Assembly: GCA_041666965.1 (NCBI GenBank)
Contig: JBAYFX010000003.1
Span: 1 to 59,179 of the forward strand
Source: JBAYFX01 sp041666965
GTDB lineage: Bacteria; Patescibacteriota; Microgenomatia; UBA12405
Length of the DNA: 59,179 bases
Direction: 5' to 3'
The notes under the pieces: generated by a model
The model's database searches: none
The model's input: only the letters and a program-made list of their open reading frames with translations
What the model was told of the DNA's origin: nothing
Translations under genes and position numbers: made by a program
Shown here: piece after piece, positions 1-8,057 of the stretch
Position numbering within the stretch: position 1 is the stretch's first letter
Layout of the letters: every line of letters starts with the position of its first letter

Positions 1-1746
1 AAACTTATCAAACTCGTCTTTTTTAACATCAGGTTTAGCTAATATTTCCTGCCCTTGTTTAATTTTTTCTTCTAGTTTAGCTTTGTCTTCTGATTTAATT
101 TTATCCTTGGCTTCGGTAATGGTTTTTTGAGAGGCAAAAATGGTAGCATCCAGTTGATTACGAGATTCGGCCAATTGCCGTTTTTCTTCGTCATCTTTGG
201 CATGAATATCAGCTTCCTGTTTCATTTTATTTACCTCTTCCTCAGACAAATTAGTCGCATTTTGGATGGTAATTTTTTGTTCTTTGGCGGTTCCTTTATC
301 CTTGGCGGAGACTGAAAGAATTCCGTTGCTATCAATGTCAAAGGTCACCTCAATTTGAGGAGTACCACGGGCGGCAGCCGGAATGCCATCAAGTATAAAA
401 CGCCCCAGCGATTTATTGTCTTGGGCCATTGGACGCTCACCCTGGAGGACATTTATTTCCACTTGAGGTTGGTTGTCAGAATAAGTGGTAAACACTTGCG
501 ATTTACGCGTAGGTACTGTGGTATTGCGTTCGATTAAGGGAGTTTTCACCCCACCGGCGGTTTCAATCCCTAAAGTAAGGGGGGTAACGTCAAGTAAAAC
601 GACATCTTTTACTTCACCAGTCAATACGGCTCCTTGAACAGCCGCACCAATAGCCACAACTTCATCAGGATTGACCGTAGTGTTTAACTCCTTTCCAAAA
701 AAGTTCGAAACGACTTCTAGCACTTTAGGCATACGGGTCATACCACCAACCATAACAATATCGGTAATGTCTTCTTTGGTAAGCTTGGCGTCAGACAGGC
801 ACTTTTTAACAGGTTCTATGGTTTTAACAATCAGGTCATCAACTAGCTTTTCTAGCTCAGAACGAGTCAGCTTAACAGTTAGATGTAGTGGTGAGCCTGA
901 CTTCTGAGTAATAAAAGGTAAGTTTATTTCAGTTTCCGCGGTTGAAGATAGCTCAATTTTGGCTTTTTCAGCGGCTTCACGGATTCGTTGTAAGGCCTGA
1001 GGATCGGCGGATAAATCGACTCCTTGCTCTTTTTTAAATGATTCAAGTAACCAGTTGGTTATACGATGATCAAAATCATCTCCTCCCAAAAAGGTGTCGC
1101 CATTGGTTGCTTTTACCTCAAAAACACCATCACCAATTTCTAGTATTGAAATATCAAAAGTCCCACCACCCAAATCATAGACAGCAATAACTCCCTTTTG
1201 TTTTTTATCCAATCCGTAAGCTAAGGCAGCAGCCGTCGGTTCATTAACGATTCTTTTTACGTCAAGACCGGCAATTTCGCCAGCTTGCTTGGTGGCTTGG
1301 CGCTGTGAATCATCAAAATAGGCAGGTACAGTAATTACTGCTTGAGTTACTTTTTCTCCCAGATATCTCTCAGCATCGGCTTTAGCTTTTTGAAGTATCA
1401 TGGCTGAAATTTCTTGTGGAGTGTAGGTTTTCCCTTCAATTTCAACAACAGCAGTTTTATCTTTTCCGGCAACTATTTTATAAGCAACTGCTTTTTGAGT
1501 CCGAACGACTTGCTCGTCATCAATTCTTCGCCCCATTAAACGCTTAATTGAACTTACGGTATTGTGGGGATTTAATACCATTTGACGTTTTGCCAAATCA
1601 CCGACCAACTTTTTGACCGGCTCGACAACTGAGGGAATAGTATTACGACCTTCAGAGGACAAAATTACTTTCGCACGGCCACCTTCCATAACGGCTACAC
1701 AGGAATTAGTGGTACCAAGATCAATTCCAATTATTTTGTTAGACAT
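1..1746 (-). CDS. dnaK: Chaperone DnaK (Hsp70), C-terminus cut by window edge
   Basis: Hsp70 ATPase that folds and protects proteins with GrpE and a DnaJ partner in the cytoplasm. The reverse-strand frame opens with MSNKIIGIDLGTTNS, the phosphate-1 loop of the actin-like ATPase, and continues through VPAYFDDSQRQAT, the NEPTAAALAYG segment and the DLGGGTFD loop into the substrate-binding domain. 582 codons are present, so only the last 40-60 residues of a normal DnaK (about 620-640 aa) lie beyond base 1. It is the third gene of hrcA-grpE-dnaK, 42 bp after grpE. No Shine-Dalgarno or clear -10 box is visible in that gap, so it is probably cotranscribed. No dnaJ is visible; it may lie beyond the edge. 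Confidence 0.98.
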   Translation of the reverse strand, partial: MSNKIIGIDLGTTNSCVAVMEGGRAKVILSSEGRNTIPSVVEPVKKLVGDLAKRQMVLNPHNTVSSIKRLMGRRIDDEQVVRTQKAVAYKIVAGKDKTAVVEIEGKTYTPQEISAMILQKAKADAERYLGEKVTQAVITVPAYFDDSQRQATKQAGEIAGLDVKRIVNEPTAAALAYGLDKKQKGVIAVYDLGGGTFDISILEIGDGVFEVKATNGDTFLGGDDFDHRITNWLLESFKKEQGVDLSADPQALQRIREAAEKAKIELSSTAETEINLPFITQKSGSPLHLTVKLTRSELEKLVDDLIVKTIEPVKKCLSDAKLTKEDITDIVMVGGMTRMPKVLEVVSNFFGKELNTTVNPDEVVAIGAAVQGAVLTGEVKDVVLLDVTPLTLGIETAGGVKTPLIERNTTVPTRKSQVFTTYSDNQPQVEINVLQGERPMAQDNKSLGRFILDGIPAAARGTPQIEVTFDIDSNGILSVSAKDKGTAKEQKITIQNATNLSEEEVNKMKQEADIHAKDDEEKRQLAESRNQLDATIFASQKTITEAKDKIKSEDKAKLEEKIKQGQEILAKPDVKKDEFDKF

Positions 1747-1788
1747 AGTTTTTATTTAATTTATTTAAAAAATAATGATATTAATTGA

Positions 1789-2244
1789 TTATGTAGAAGA
1801 AGGGTTTTTCCCTACTGAAACAGATACCGGTCTAATTACACGGTCATTATACAAATAACCCGGTTTGAGGATGGAGACTATTTTATTAACGTCTCCCTCA
1901 ACTGCCTCAAGACATTCCATGGTTTGAGGATCAAATTCAGTGCCCGGCGAGACTTCAATTTGACTGACACCCACAGATTTTAACGATTGATTGAATTTAT
2001 CTATGGCCATTTTAAGCCCTGGATCGTTTAAATGAGTGTTGGCTAAATATAAATCATCGAGAACTTCAATAAATTTTGCGGCTAAGGTGGTAGTAGTTAA
2101 AGTAATGTATAACAAGCGTTCCCGCTCAATTCTTTTTTCTAAGTTATCGTAATCAGCGAGTGTTCTTTTAAGTTTTTCTTCTAAATCATTCAGACGCACT
2201 GATAGCTTTGTATCCGCAACGGCGGTCGTTTGTTTTGGCTTCAT
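1789..2244 (-). CDS. grpE: Nucleotide exchange factor GrpE
   Basis: GrpE releases ADP from DnaK. The 151-aa product has the family layout: an N-terminal coiled coil (about residues 15-60, including LADYDNLEKRIERER), then the compact beta domain with the typical IEVSPGTEFDPQTMECLEAV segment and a C-terminal stretch ending GYLYNDRVIRPVSVSVGK. It is a little shorter than E. coli GrpE (197 aa) because the disordered N-terminus is missing. It lies 2 bp after hrcA and 42 bp before dnaK, so it is the middle gene of the heat-shock operon. The start ATG at 2244 has no Shine-Dalgarno sequence. Confidence 0.95.
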   Translation of the reverse strand: MKPKQTTAVADTKLSVRLNDLEEKLKRTLADYDNLEKRIERERLLYITLTTTTLAAKFIEVLDDLYLANTHLNDPGLKMAIDKFNQSLKSVGVSQIEVSPGTEFDPQTMECLEAVEGDVNKIVSILKPGYLYNDRVIRPVSVSVGKNPSST

Positions 2245-2246
2245 AG

Positions 2247-2987
2247 TTATCGATTAATTTGAGAAAGTAACTGAGCAAAATAATCAACTACAGGAACTAC
2301 TCGTTGATAATGAAAACGAGCAGGCCCGACTACCCCCACAATACCCTGATGAGGGCCAGATTGGTAGGTTTGATACACAAAACCACACGGCTCAAGATGC
2401 TCAACCCCCAAATCCTCTCCAATTAACAAATGGACTAATTCGTCCTGAAAAAAGGCATCAGTGGAATTGGCTTTGGCAACAATGTCAAACCAATAAGCTG
2501 AGTTATCAATTAAAGATAATATGGTTTTAGTAACATCTATATTAAAAAATTCAGGTTGTTCAAGTAGATGAGAAGCGCCGTAACTGTAAACGGTACCTTG
2601 ATCAGTAGTAGTGATGGCCAAAGTGCGGGTACGTTGAGCTAACTCACGAGTGGCGGCTTTGAGTAAACCATCAAATTGGTTGCGGTAATCCCAGACTTTT
2701 TCCTTAACTCCAATTTCTTCGGATACAGCTAAGTTTTTTGGGGTCATGAGATTGCGAACGTAATATTTAAGACCCATTGAAGTAGGCGCCCTACCAGCAG
2801 ATAAATGGCTTTTTTTAAGGTAGCCTAAATTCGTTAAACTGGCCATCTCATTTCTTATGGTGGCAGAGGAAACTCCAAGATTAAACTTTTTTTCTAAATT
2901 TTCAGAACCGACAGGACCAGCCGAATCAATAAACTCTTCGACGATACATTTTAATATTTTGATTTGGCGTTGGGTTAAATCAGGCAT
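2247..2987 (-). CDS. hrcA: Heat-inducible transcription repressor HrcA
   Basis: HrcA binds CIRCE operators and represses chaperone operons until heat shock titrates GroEL. The 246-aa product starts with a winged-helix domain (MPDLTQRQIKILKCIVEEFI, then SSATIRNEMASLTNLGYL as recognition helix) and the HLSAGRAPTSMGLKYYV segment typical of the family. It ends with a GAF-like domain containing GIVGVVGPARFHYQRVVPVV. Most HrcA proteins are about 340 aa, so the central inserted domain is reduced here. The start is fixed by the promoter and operator directly upstream: only one base separates the ATG from the CIRCE-like repeat. It heads hrcA-grpE-dnaK and is probably autoregulated. Confidence 0.95.
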   Translation of the reverse strand: MPDLTQRQIKILKCIVEEFIDSAGPVGSENLEKKFNLGVSSATIRNEMASLTNLGYLKKSHLSAGRAPTSMGLKYYVRNLMTPKNLAVSEEIGVKEKVWDYRNQFDGLLKAATRELAQRTRTLAITTTDQGTVYSYGASHLLEQPEFFNIDVTKTILSLIDNSAYWFDIVAKANSTDAFFQDELVHLLIGEDLGVEHLEPCGFVYQTYQSGPHQGIVGVVGPARFHYQRVVPVVDYFAQLLSQINR

Positions 2988-2988
2988 G

Positions 2989-3015
2989 TTAGCAATATAA
3001 TAGGGGGACTGCTAA
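2989..3015 (-). promoter_or_regulatory. CIRCE-like operator of the hrcA operon
   Basis: A 9-9-9 inverted repeat. On the plus strand the arms are TTAGCAATA and GACTGCTAA, separated by nine bases. The CIRCE consensus is TTAGCACTC-N9-GAGTGCTAA. The outer six bases of each arm (TTAGCA and TGCTAA) match exactly and the spacer length is exact; the inner three bases have diverged. It covers the -10 box and most of the spacer of the hrcA promoter, where a repressor would block RNA polymerase. Confidence 0.85.
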
Positions 3016-3025
3016 AAGATGTCAA
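2997..3025 (-). promoter_or_regulatory. hrcA promoter, near-consensus and almost leaderless
   Basis: On the minus strand TTGACA (3020-3025) and TATTAT (2997-3002) are separated by exactly 17 bp. The ATG follows nine bases after the -10 box, so the expected mRNA leader is only about 2-3 bases. The CIRCE-like repeat overlaps it. Confidence 0.85.
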
Positions 3026-3029
3026 GGAG

Positions 3030-3293
3030 TTAAAAGAGATAAAGGCTGAGAAGGTAAGTTATGACAAAAGGCACAAACCAAACTAATAATTTATCGGCGA
3101 GAAATAAACTTATGAAAGAAACTAGAGTTAAAAATAATAGACACAAAAAGAAAGCTACCTTTGGGGGTGAGGAGGGGGTAAAGTAGCTTAAGTAAAGCAT
3201 TAAAAACGACAGCATAACCAAAAAGGGAGTATAACGACTGGTTGACTTAACCCAAATCGGTTCGAGCCTAAGTTGACGCTTATTTAATTTCAT
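3030..3293 (-). CDS. Small hydrophobic membrane protein
   Basis: An 87-aa protein of unknown function. After a basic N-terminus (KLNKRQLRLEPIW) it has about three hydrophobic segments, near residues 22-40, 45-65 and 68-86, so it should sit in the cytoplasmic membrane. Its start overlaps the end of rmuC by 14 bp, which suggests translational coupling. The CIRCE-controlled hrcA promoter lies just downstream of its stop. I recognise no family. Confidence 0.6.
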   Translation of the reverse strand: MKLNKRQLRLEPIWVKSTSRYTPFLVMLSFLMLYLSYFTPSSPPKVAFFLCLLFLTLVSFISLFLADKLLVWFVPFVITYLLSLYLF

Positions 3294-4419
3294 CTAATCG
3301 GGTTTGAATTTCGAGAGCCGTCTGACCTGAGTCAGTCGAACTTTCTAACCTAATCTTATCAACAACACGAAGTAATTGGCGGGAACGGGTGGTATCAACT
3401 TTTTCAAACTGTTCACTTACAGATTTAATTCTATTGCCTAGCAGAGTAACACTCTCGTTGTATTCGTTAAACTGTTTGAGAAACTCATTAATATGGTTCA
3501 CTATTTGCTGGATGTTTTTTTGAAAATGAAAGTTTTCGTGGGCTTGCTGTATTAATCTAATTAAAGCAGTGAAACCAAAGGGTCCGGCTAGAACCACCTT
3601 TTTCTGGAAAGCTTCCTGTCTTAAGTCCGAATATTTCTCGTAAATGTAGCTAAATATCATTTCGTTGGGAATAAAAAGTACTACGAAATCAACAGTATTA
3701 TCTGAAGGATTAATATATTCCCGAGTGGTTACTTCTTTAATTTTTGTTTTGACAGAGGCATGGAAAGCTGAAGAATACTGTTCTTTCAAAACCGGGTCTT
3801 CAGCTTCAGTCATTTTTACCAAGTTGGTGTAGGGAAACTTAACATCCACGTTTACTTTTAAACCGTTGGGCATGAGGATGGTAATGTCAGGGCGAGAAGA
3901 CGAGGTGCCAGTTGTTTGTTTTTGATAGTTTATGCCTTCAACGAAACCGGAAGATTTTAACAATTCTTCAGCAACTTCTTCCCCAAACTGTCCTCTCATT
4001 TGATTATTACTTAGAACCTTCTTCAAGCCATCGGCGGTAGCGGAGAGTTGCTGAGTCAGACTCTTTTGTTCATCTAGTTTTTGAGATAAAGCTGAAAAGC
4101 TTCCAACTCTTTCTTTTTCAGCAGCTTCAAGTTTATTCTGATTACGGTTTAACTCTTCCAGTACCTGACTTATCATCTTTTCAATAGCTTCTTTTTTATT
4201 GGTTAGGTCTACGTTAATTTCATCTTTTTTAGCTCCAAGTTTCTGATCAGCCATAGTTATTAAGCTATCATTGGCTGATTTAATAAGTTGGGGAAAAAGT
4301 TCATTTAGTTTGTTGGCGATTTCTATTGATACATCGGCAGGTTTGGAAAAGCCCTGACGAATAATAAAAAATACTAATAAGCCGATAGTAATTGAGAGAA
4401 GTATATAAACTAAAATCAT
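3280..4419 (-). CDS. rmuC: DNA recombination protein RmuC homologue
   Basis: RmuC proteins are membrane-anchored, carry a nuclease-like fold and limit recombination at inverted repeats in E. coli; the biochemical activity is not established. The 379-aa product has an N-terminal membrane helix (residues 2-21), a long coiled coil (about 40-130), then the conserved core: MRGQFGEEVAEELLKSSGF, RPDITILMPNGLKVNVDVKF and FVVLFIPNEMIFSYIYEKY. The D...VDVKFP pattern resembles the PD-(D/E)xK nuclease core. The ATG is chosen because a promoter ends six bases before it. The small membrane gene overlaps its 3' end. Confidence 0.92.
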   Translation of the reverse strand: MILVYILLSITIGLLVFFIIRQGFSKPADVSIEIANKLNELFPQLIKSANDSLITMADQKLGAKKDEINVDLTNKKEAIEKMISQVLEELNRNQNKLEAAEKERVGSFSALSQKLDEQKSLTQQLSATADGLKKVLSNNQMRGQFGEEVAEELLKSSGFVEGINYQKQTTGTSSSRPDITILMPNGLKVNVDVKFPYTNLVKMTEAEDPVLKEQYSSAFHASVKTKIKEVTTREYINPSDNTVDFVVLFIPNEMIFSYIYEKYSDLRQEAFQKKVVLAGPFGFTALIRLIQQAHENFHFQKNIQQIVNHINEFLKQFNEYNESVTLLGNRIKSVSEQFEKVDTTRSRQLLRVVDKIRLESSTDSGQTALEIQTRLDEIK

Positions 4420-4425
4420 GGGTTA

Positions 4426-4454
4426 ATCTTACCCGAAGATAAGCCGAATGTCGA
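4426..4454 (-). promoter_or_regulatory. rmuC promoter, predicted leaderless
   Basis: Minus-strand TCGACA (4449-4454), 17 bp spacer, TAAGAT (4426-4431), then six bases and the rmuC ATG. The expected transcription start coincides with the A of the start codon. Confidence 0.7.
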
Positions 4455-4455
4455 G

Positions 4456-7400
4456 TTATTTTTGGACTAACTGATGAAACCCGTGACGGTCTTTACACTC
4501 CGGAGAGGAGGGAAATTCCAGAGCAAGAATTTTTTGATAAACATCCTTAATTTGGCCTTTTACGGCTTCCAAATCATCAGAACTAAAAACAAAATCCTTT
4601 TTAACAAAATTAGATGTACGAGGGCTAGGCATGACAAAATCAATGGTGCCGGAAACTATGTTGAATTTAAAGTCAGGCGTCAGTTGACCTAAAATTTGAT
4701 AAAAAACCAGCTGGCGAAAGTAATCTCCCCCGGACTTAAGTTCTTCGTATTTAGAATCCGGATTACCGGTTTTGAAATCAACCACATTAACATCAGGCCT
4801 AGGGGTCGAATTAAGAATCTCAATTTTGTCAATTTTTCCGGTTAAAGGAATGTTTTCTAAATGGACGTTTAGTGGCTTAAAGTCAAAATCGGTTATGACA
4901 TTAGGACTTAATTCCGACTGATAATGATTGTAATAATCCGAGATTAGTTGGTAACCGCGAGAAATAGACTCCTCCTGATCTTTTTGGGTTAAATTCTCCT
5001 CAAGCAAATATTGCTCGAAACGACTAAGCAGTAGTGGTAACTCAAGCACTTTACCGCTTGATTTAAGGTTATTTAGCAAATGGGAAAAAGCGCGATGAAT
5101 GGCAGTCCCCAGTGAGCTGTACTTATCTTTTGGTGAGGGAATTCTTAAAACAGTTTGGTAGTAGAAACATAGAGGACATTTCAAGTAGGAATTAAGGTGA
5201 GTAACATTTAGCCGATAGCTGGTACTAAGATAGCTTTTTAAAAAGGCTTCGGTTTGGGGTGACTTTAATGGTTTGGGTAAAGTTGGCAAATATAGCTGTA
5301 CTAATCCGTTTTTAATGTTCGATTTTGGAACATTTATCCATTCAATGAGTTGGGGGTCAACCTCGGATAAAAACTGTGAAGGTAATAATTCCCGATCTGC
5401 GTTGGTGTGAGTGGGATAGGTAATATATATTTGTTTTTTGGCACGGGTTAAAGCAACATAGAATAATCGACGCTCATCTTCGTTGTCTTGTTCAATCTGA
5501 TGAAGCGCAAGTTCGGTTTTCACCAATCCCCAGGGAAGAGTTAAGGAATCATGGTGGCGATTGTTACCCCACTTTTTATCTAAAAACTTAATAATAAATA
5601 CGTGTTCAAACTCCAGTCCTTTAGCCTTATGAACGGTCATTAAGCGGACACAATTTTCATAGTCATAGTCTAGAGGTTGAGGAAACAGAGACAAGTGATT
5701 GTCTTTCATTAATCCAAGGCGGTTAAGAAAAGCGGCCAAGCTATGATGTTCGTCTATCGTTTGCTTTTTAAATTCCTGATAGAAACAATTTAGGATATTT
5801 ATTAATTCTATGTTGTTTTGAGAAGTAATATGGGCTAAATATCCAAATTTCCGGATAACCCGATTAAAATACCGGTCTGGCGAATAGATAGTTAGCCACT
5901 TTTGAGATAAAGCCACTCGACGACGAAAATTGGCAAGGCGTTTGACAGTTATTGGTTTCAAAACTGTTTTTAGAGGCTCAGGTAATCGGGGGCTTAAAAT
6001 AACAACAGATAAATCTAGGTGATGGCGCTGGCAATATAGATTAAGCTGAAAGAGGTCGACAAAGCCAATTCGAAGAAAGGAGTAGCTTAACAGTATGTAG
6101 AGTAAATGTGAATCAGTGGGGTTTTGAAGATAATTGAGTAGAGTTATTAGTTGAGCGATATAAGGGTTCGTTAAAATATCAGTACCCGTTTCAAGATGAA
6201 ACTCGATATTATGAGCCAAAAGAACTTCGATTAAATCTGTTACGTCAGCATTAGCCCGAAACAAAACGGCAATTTCTGAAGCCTTAACTCCGTCTTTTAA
6301 CAAGTTTTGAATTGCCTGGACAATATATAGGTTTTCCGAAAACGGATTGGGGGCAGCAAAAACATTGAGAGGGGTTGGATCAAAAGTCGAGTGGGAAACC
6401 AGCGACTTGTCAATATTCTCAATTAAGTTGGCAATTCTATATTTATTTTGATTAATAACACTTTTACTAGAGTCAAGTATCAACTGGTGACTACGATAAT
6501 TATTATTTAGAACAATGGGCAATGATGTTGTAGGTTTGAGGTACTTAAGATAAAAGTGATAAATATTCTCAATTGCCGCTCCCTGGAAACGAAAGATTGA
6601 TTGGTCGTCGTCACCAACCACAAAAAGATTGGGTTGATCAAAATAAGAGGATAGTAAGTCGATGATGGCGTTTTGAGAGGCGTTGGTATCTTGGTACTCG
6701 TCAACTAAAAGGTATAGATATTTTTCCTGGTACTCCAATAACAAATCAGGATCGGACTCAAAAGAATTCAGGACGAATAAAATCATGTCGTCATAATCAT
6801 ATCGACTACGCTTAACTAACTCTTGCTGGTAACAGGAATAAAGATTTTGTAGCTCTAATTGCTTGGGAATATTTTTTTCTAAACGGTCAAAAAAACTAAT
6901 TAGAAAATTCTTAAAATTGACGTCGGGGCTCTTTGCCTTACCTTCCGTGAATTTATTCTCTTGAAACAAATTGAAGTAGTAGGCTAATACATTATAGATT
7001 GATTCTGGAAGGTTGGGTTGGCTAATTAGCTGAGTGGTTAAATCAATAATTTGGGAGTTGAGTGCTTTACTAGCCCGAAGCGTTTTAATTTTTGAATAAA
7101 AAGACTGGGTATTTGTTAAAAAATGAGATTGGGCTTCGATCAAGTTTAACAAAGAGGCGGGAGTTATGTTTTCTCGTTTTAAGTCGCTGATGCGACCAAT
7201 TACATCACGCTGGTAGTAATAATGGTCGCCCCAAGGCTTAAGTAGGGCTCCAACCGGAAGCTGGTCAATTAAAGATTTAATTATTTCAATTTTTTCCAGT
7301 TCATCCAAAGGTTTAATGTCTGAGGCAAAAATAAAACTTTGAGGATGGGTACTTATGATTTCATTACAAAAAGAATGAAAGGTAAAAATACCAACTCTAT

Positions 7401-7656
7401 AGGCAGCCGGTCCAATAATTGAAATTAATCTTTGCCTCATATTTAAGGCAGCGTTTTCAGTAAAAGTTAAACAAAGAATTGAACCTGGGGGAGCCTGAGT
7501 AATTCGTAGAATATTGGCGATTCTGAGAGCAATAGTTTGAGTTTTACCGGTACCAGCTCCGGCCACAACCATTACCGGGCCTTCAATAGTATCAACAGCA
7601 ATCTTTTGTTGCGGGTTTAAACTCCGATATTTATTTTCAAACTTTTCAAGATCCAC
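4456..7656 (-). CDS. UvrD/Rep-family helicase fused to a PD-(D/E)xK nuclease
   Basis: A 1066-aa superfamily-1 helicase-nuclease, probably acting in double-strand-break processing. N-terminal helicase motifs are clear: LNPQQKIAVD (Q motif), GAGTGKT (Walker A, about residue 35), LLVDEYQDTN (Walker B), VGDDDQSIFRFQGA (motif III), MTVHKAKGLEFEHVF (motif V) and YVALTRAKKQIYIT (motif VI). The last 250 residues contain LKCPLCFYYQ, GTAIHRAF and VVDFKTG, the RecB/AddB-type nuclease core. CPLC plus the late Cys of SPECKDRHGF could hold part of an AddB-type iron-sulphur cluster, but that is uncertain. The start is GTG at 7656, five bases after a TATAAT (7662-7667) in the 21-bp gap. No second AddAB or RecBCD subunit is adjacent. 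Confidence 0.92.
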   Translation of the reverse strand: MDLEKFENKYRSLNPQQKIAVDTIEGPVMVVAGAGTGKTQTIALRIANILRITQAPPGSILCLTFTENAALNMRQRLISIIGPAAYRVGIFTFHSFCNEIISTHPQSFIFASDIKPLDELEKIEIIKSLIDQLPVGALLKPWGDHYYYQRDVIGRISDLKRENITPASLLNLIEAQSHFLTNTQSFYSKIKTLRASKALNSQIIDLTTQLISQPNLPESIYNVLAYYFNLFQENKFTEGKAKSPDVNFKNFLISFFDRLEKNIPKQLELQNLYSCYQQELVKRSRYDYDDMILFVLNSFESDPDLLLEYQEKYLYLLVDEYQDTNASQNAIIDLLSSYFDQPNLFVVGDDDQSIFRFQGAAIENIYHFYLKYLKPTTSLPIVLNNNYRSHQLILDSSKSVINQNKYRIANLIENIDKSLVSHSTFDPTPLNVFAAPNPFSENLYIVQAIQNLLKDGVKASEIAVLFRANADVTDLIEVLLAHNIEFHLETGTDILTNPYIAQLITLLNYLQNPTDSHLLYILLSYSFLRIGFVDLFQLNLYCQRHHLDLSVVILSPRLPEPLKTVLKPITVKRLANFRRRVALSQKWLTIYSPDRYFNRVIRKFGYLAHITSQNNIELINILNCFYQEFKKQTIDEHHSLAAFLNRLGLMKDNHLSLFPQPLDYDYENCVRLMTVHKAKGLEFEHVFIIKFLDKKWGNNRHHDSLTLPWGLVKTELALHQIEQDNEDERRLFYVALTRAKKQIYITYPTHTNADRELLPSQFLSEVDPQLIEWINVPKSNIKNGLVQLYLPTLPKPLKSPQTEAFLKSYLSTSYRLNVTHLNSYLKCPLCFYYQTVLRIPSPKDKYSSLGTAIHRAFSHLLNNLKSSGKVLELPLLLSRFEQYLLEENLTQKDQEESISRGYQLISDYYNHYQSELSPNVITDFDFKPLNVHLENIPLTGKIDKIEILNSTPRPDVNVVDFKTGNPDSKYEELKSGGDYFRQLVFYQILGQLTPDFKFNIVSGTIDFVMPSPRTSNFVKKDFVFSSDDLEAVKGQIKDVYQKILALEFPSSPECKDRHGFHQLVQK

Positions 7657-7677
7657 TAACTATTATATCGTTTTGTA

Positions 7678-8049
7678 CTAGCGGTTTTGGAAAACATCTA
7701 GGTAACCCTCAGAAGACCCTGAGTTACCATTATTCTCAGACTCTTCAACGTCAATTTGAACCAAAGCCTGCTTAAAATGATTATCTAAGCCGCCAAATAT
7801 TTTGGCCATCAACGAACCCTGAGTTGTGCCTGAATTAGTACTACTACCCGGAGCTGAAGTTCTTGCCGCCAATACCTGTTCGTCTGTTTCAGAATTGGGT
7901 TGGGCTAAAATTTGCGCCTGCTGATTTTCTGAGGCCCACTGATTAACCAGAAGGCGATGGGTAATAACAGAACTGGTGACACTGGCGGTTAATGAAACTA
8001 TTACGGTAACTAAAGTCCAAGTAATTAATTGATTGGTATTTATTTTCAT
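7678..8049 (-). CDS. Small membrane-anchored or exported protein, unknown function
   Basis: A 123-aa protein with one N-terminal hydrophobic segment (about residues 9-30) followed by a Gln/Ser/Thr/Gly-rich, probably disordered region and a short acidic segment near VQIDVEESENN. It is most likely a signal-anchored or secreted protein. It lies 8 bp downstream of another exported protein (8058-9524) and 21 bp upstream of the helicase-nuclease. The pairing with the neighbouring secreted gene suggests a shared role at the cell surface; no family is recognised. Confidence 0.6.
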   Translation of the reverse strand: MKINTNQLITWTLVTVIVSLTASVTSSVITHRLLVNQWASENQQAQILAQPNSETDEQVLAARTSAPGSSTNSGTTQGSLMAKIFGGLDNHFKQALVQIDVEESENNGNSGSSEGYLDVFQNR

Positions 8050-8057
8050 GTATTTTT

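Noticed and set aside
1747..1788. Separate dnaK promoter in the grpE-dnaK gap
   Set aside because: The 42 bp are A/T-rich but contain no -10 box at the 5-9 base spacing and no -35; read-through from hrcA is simpler.
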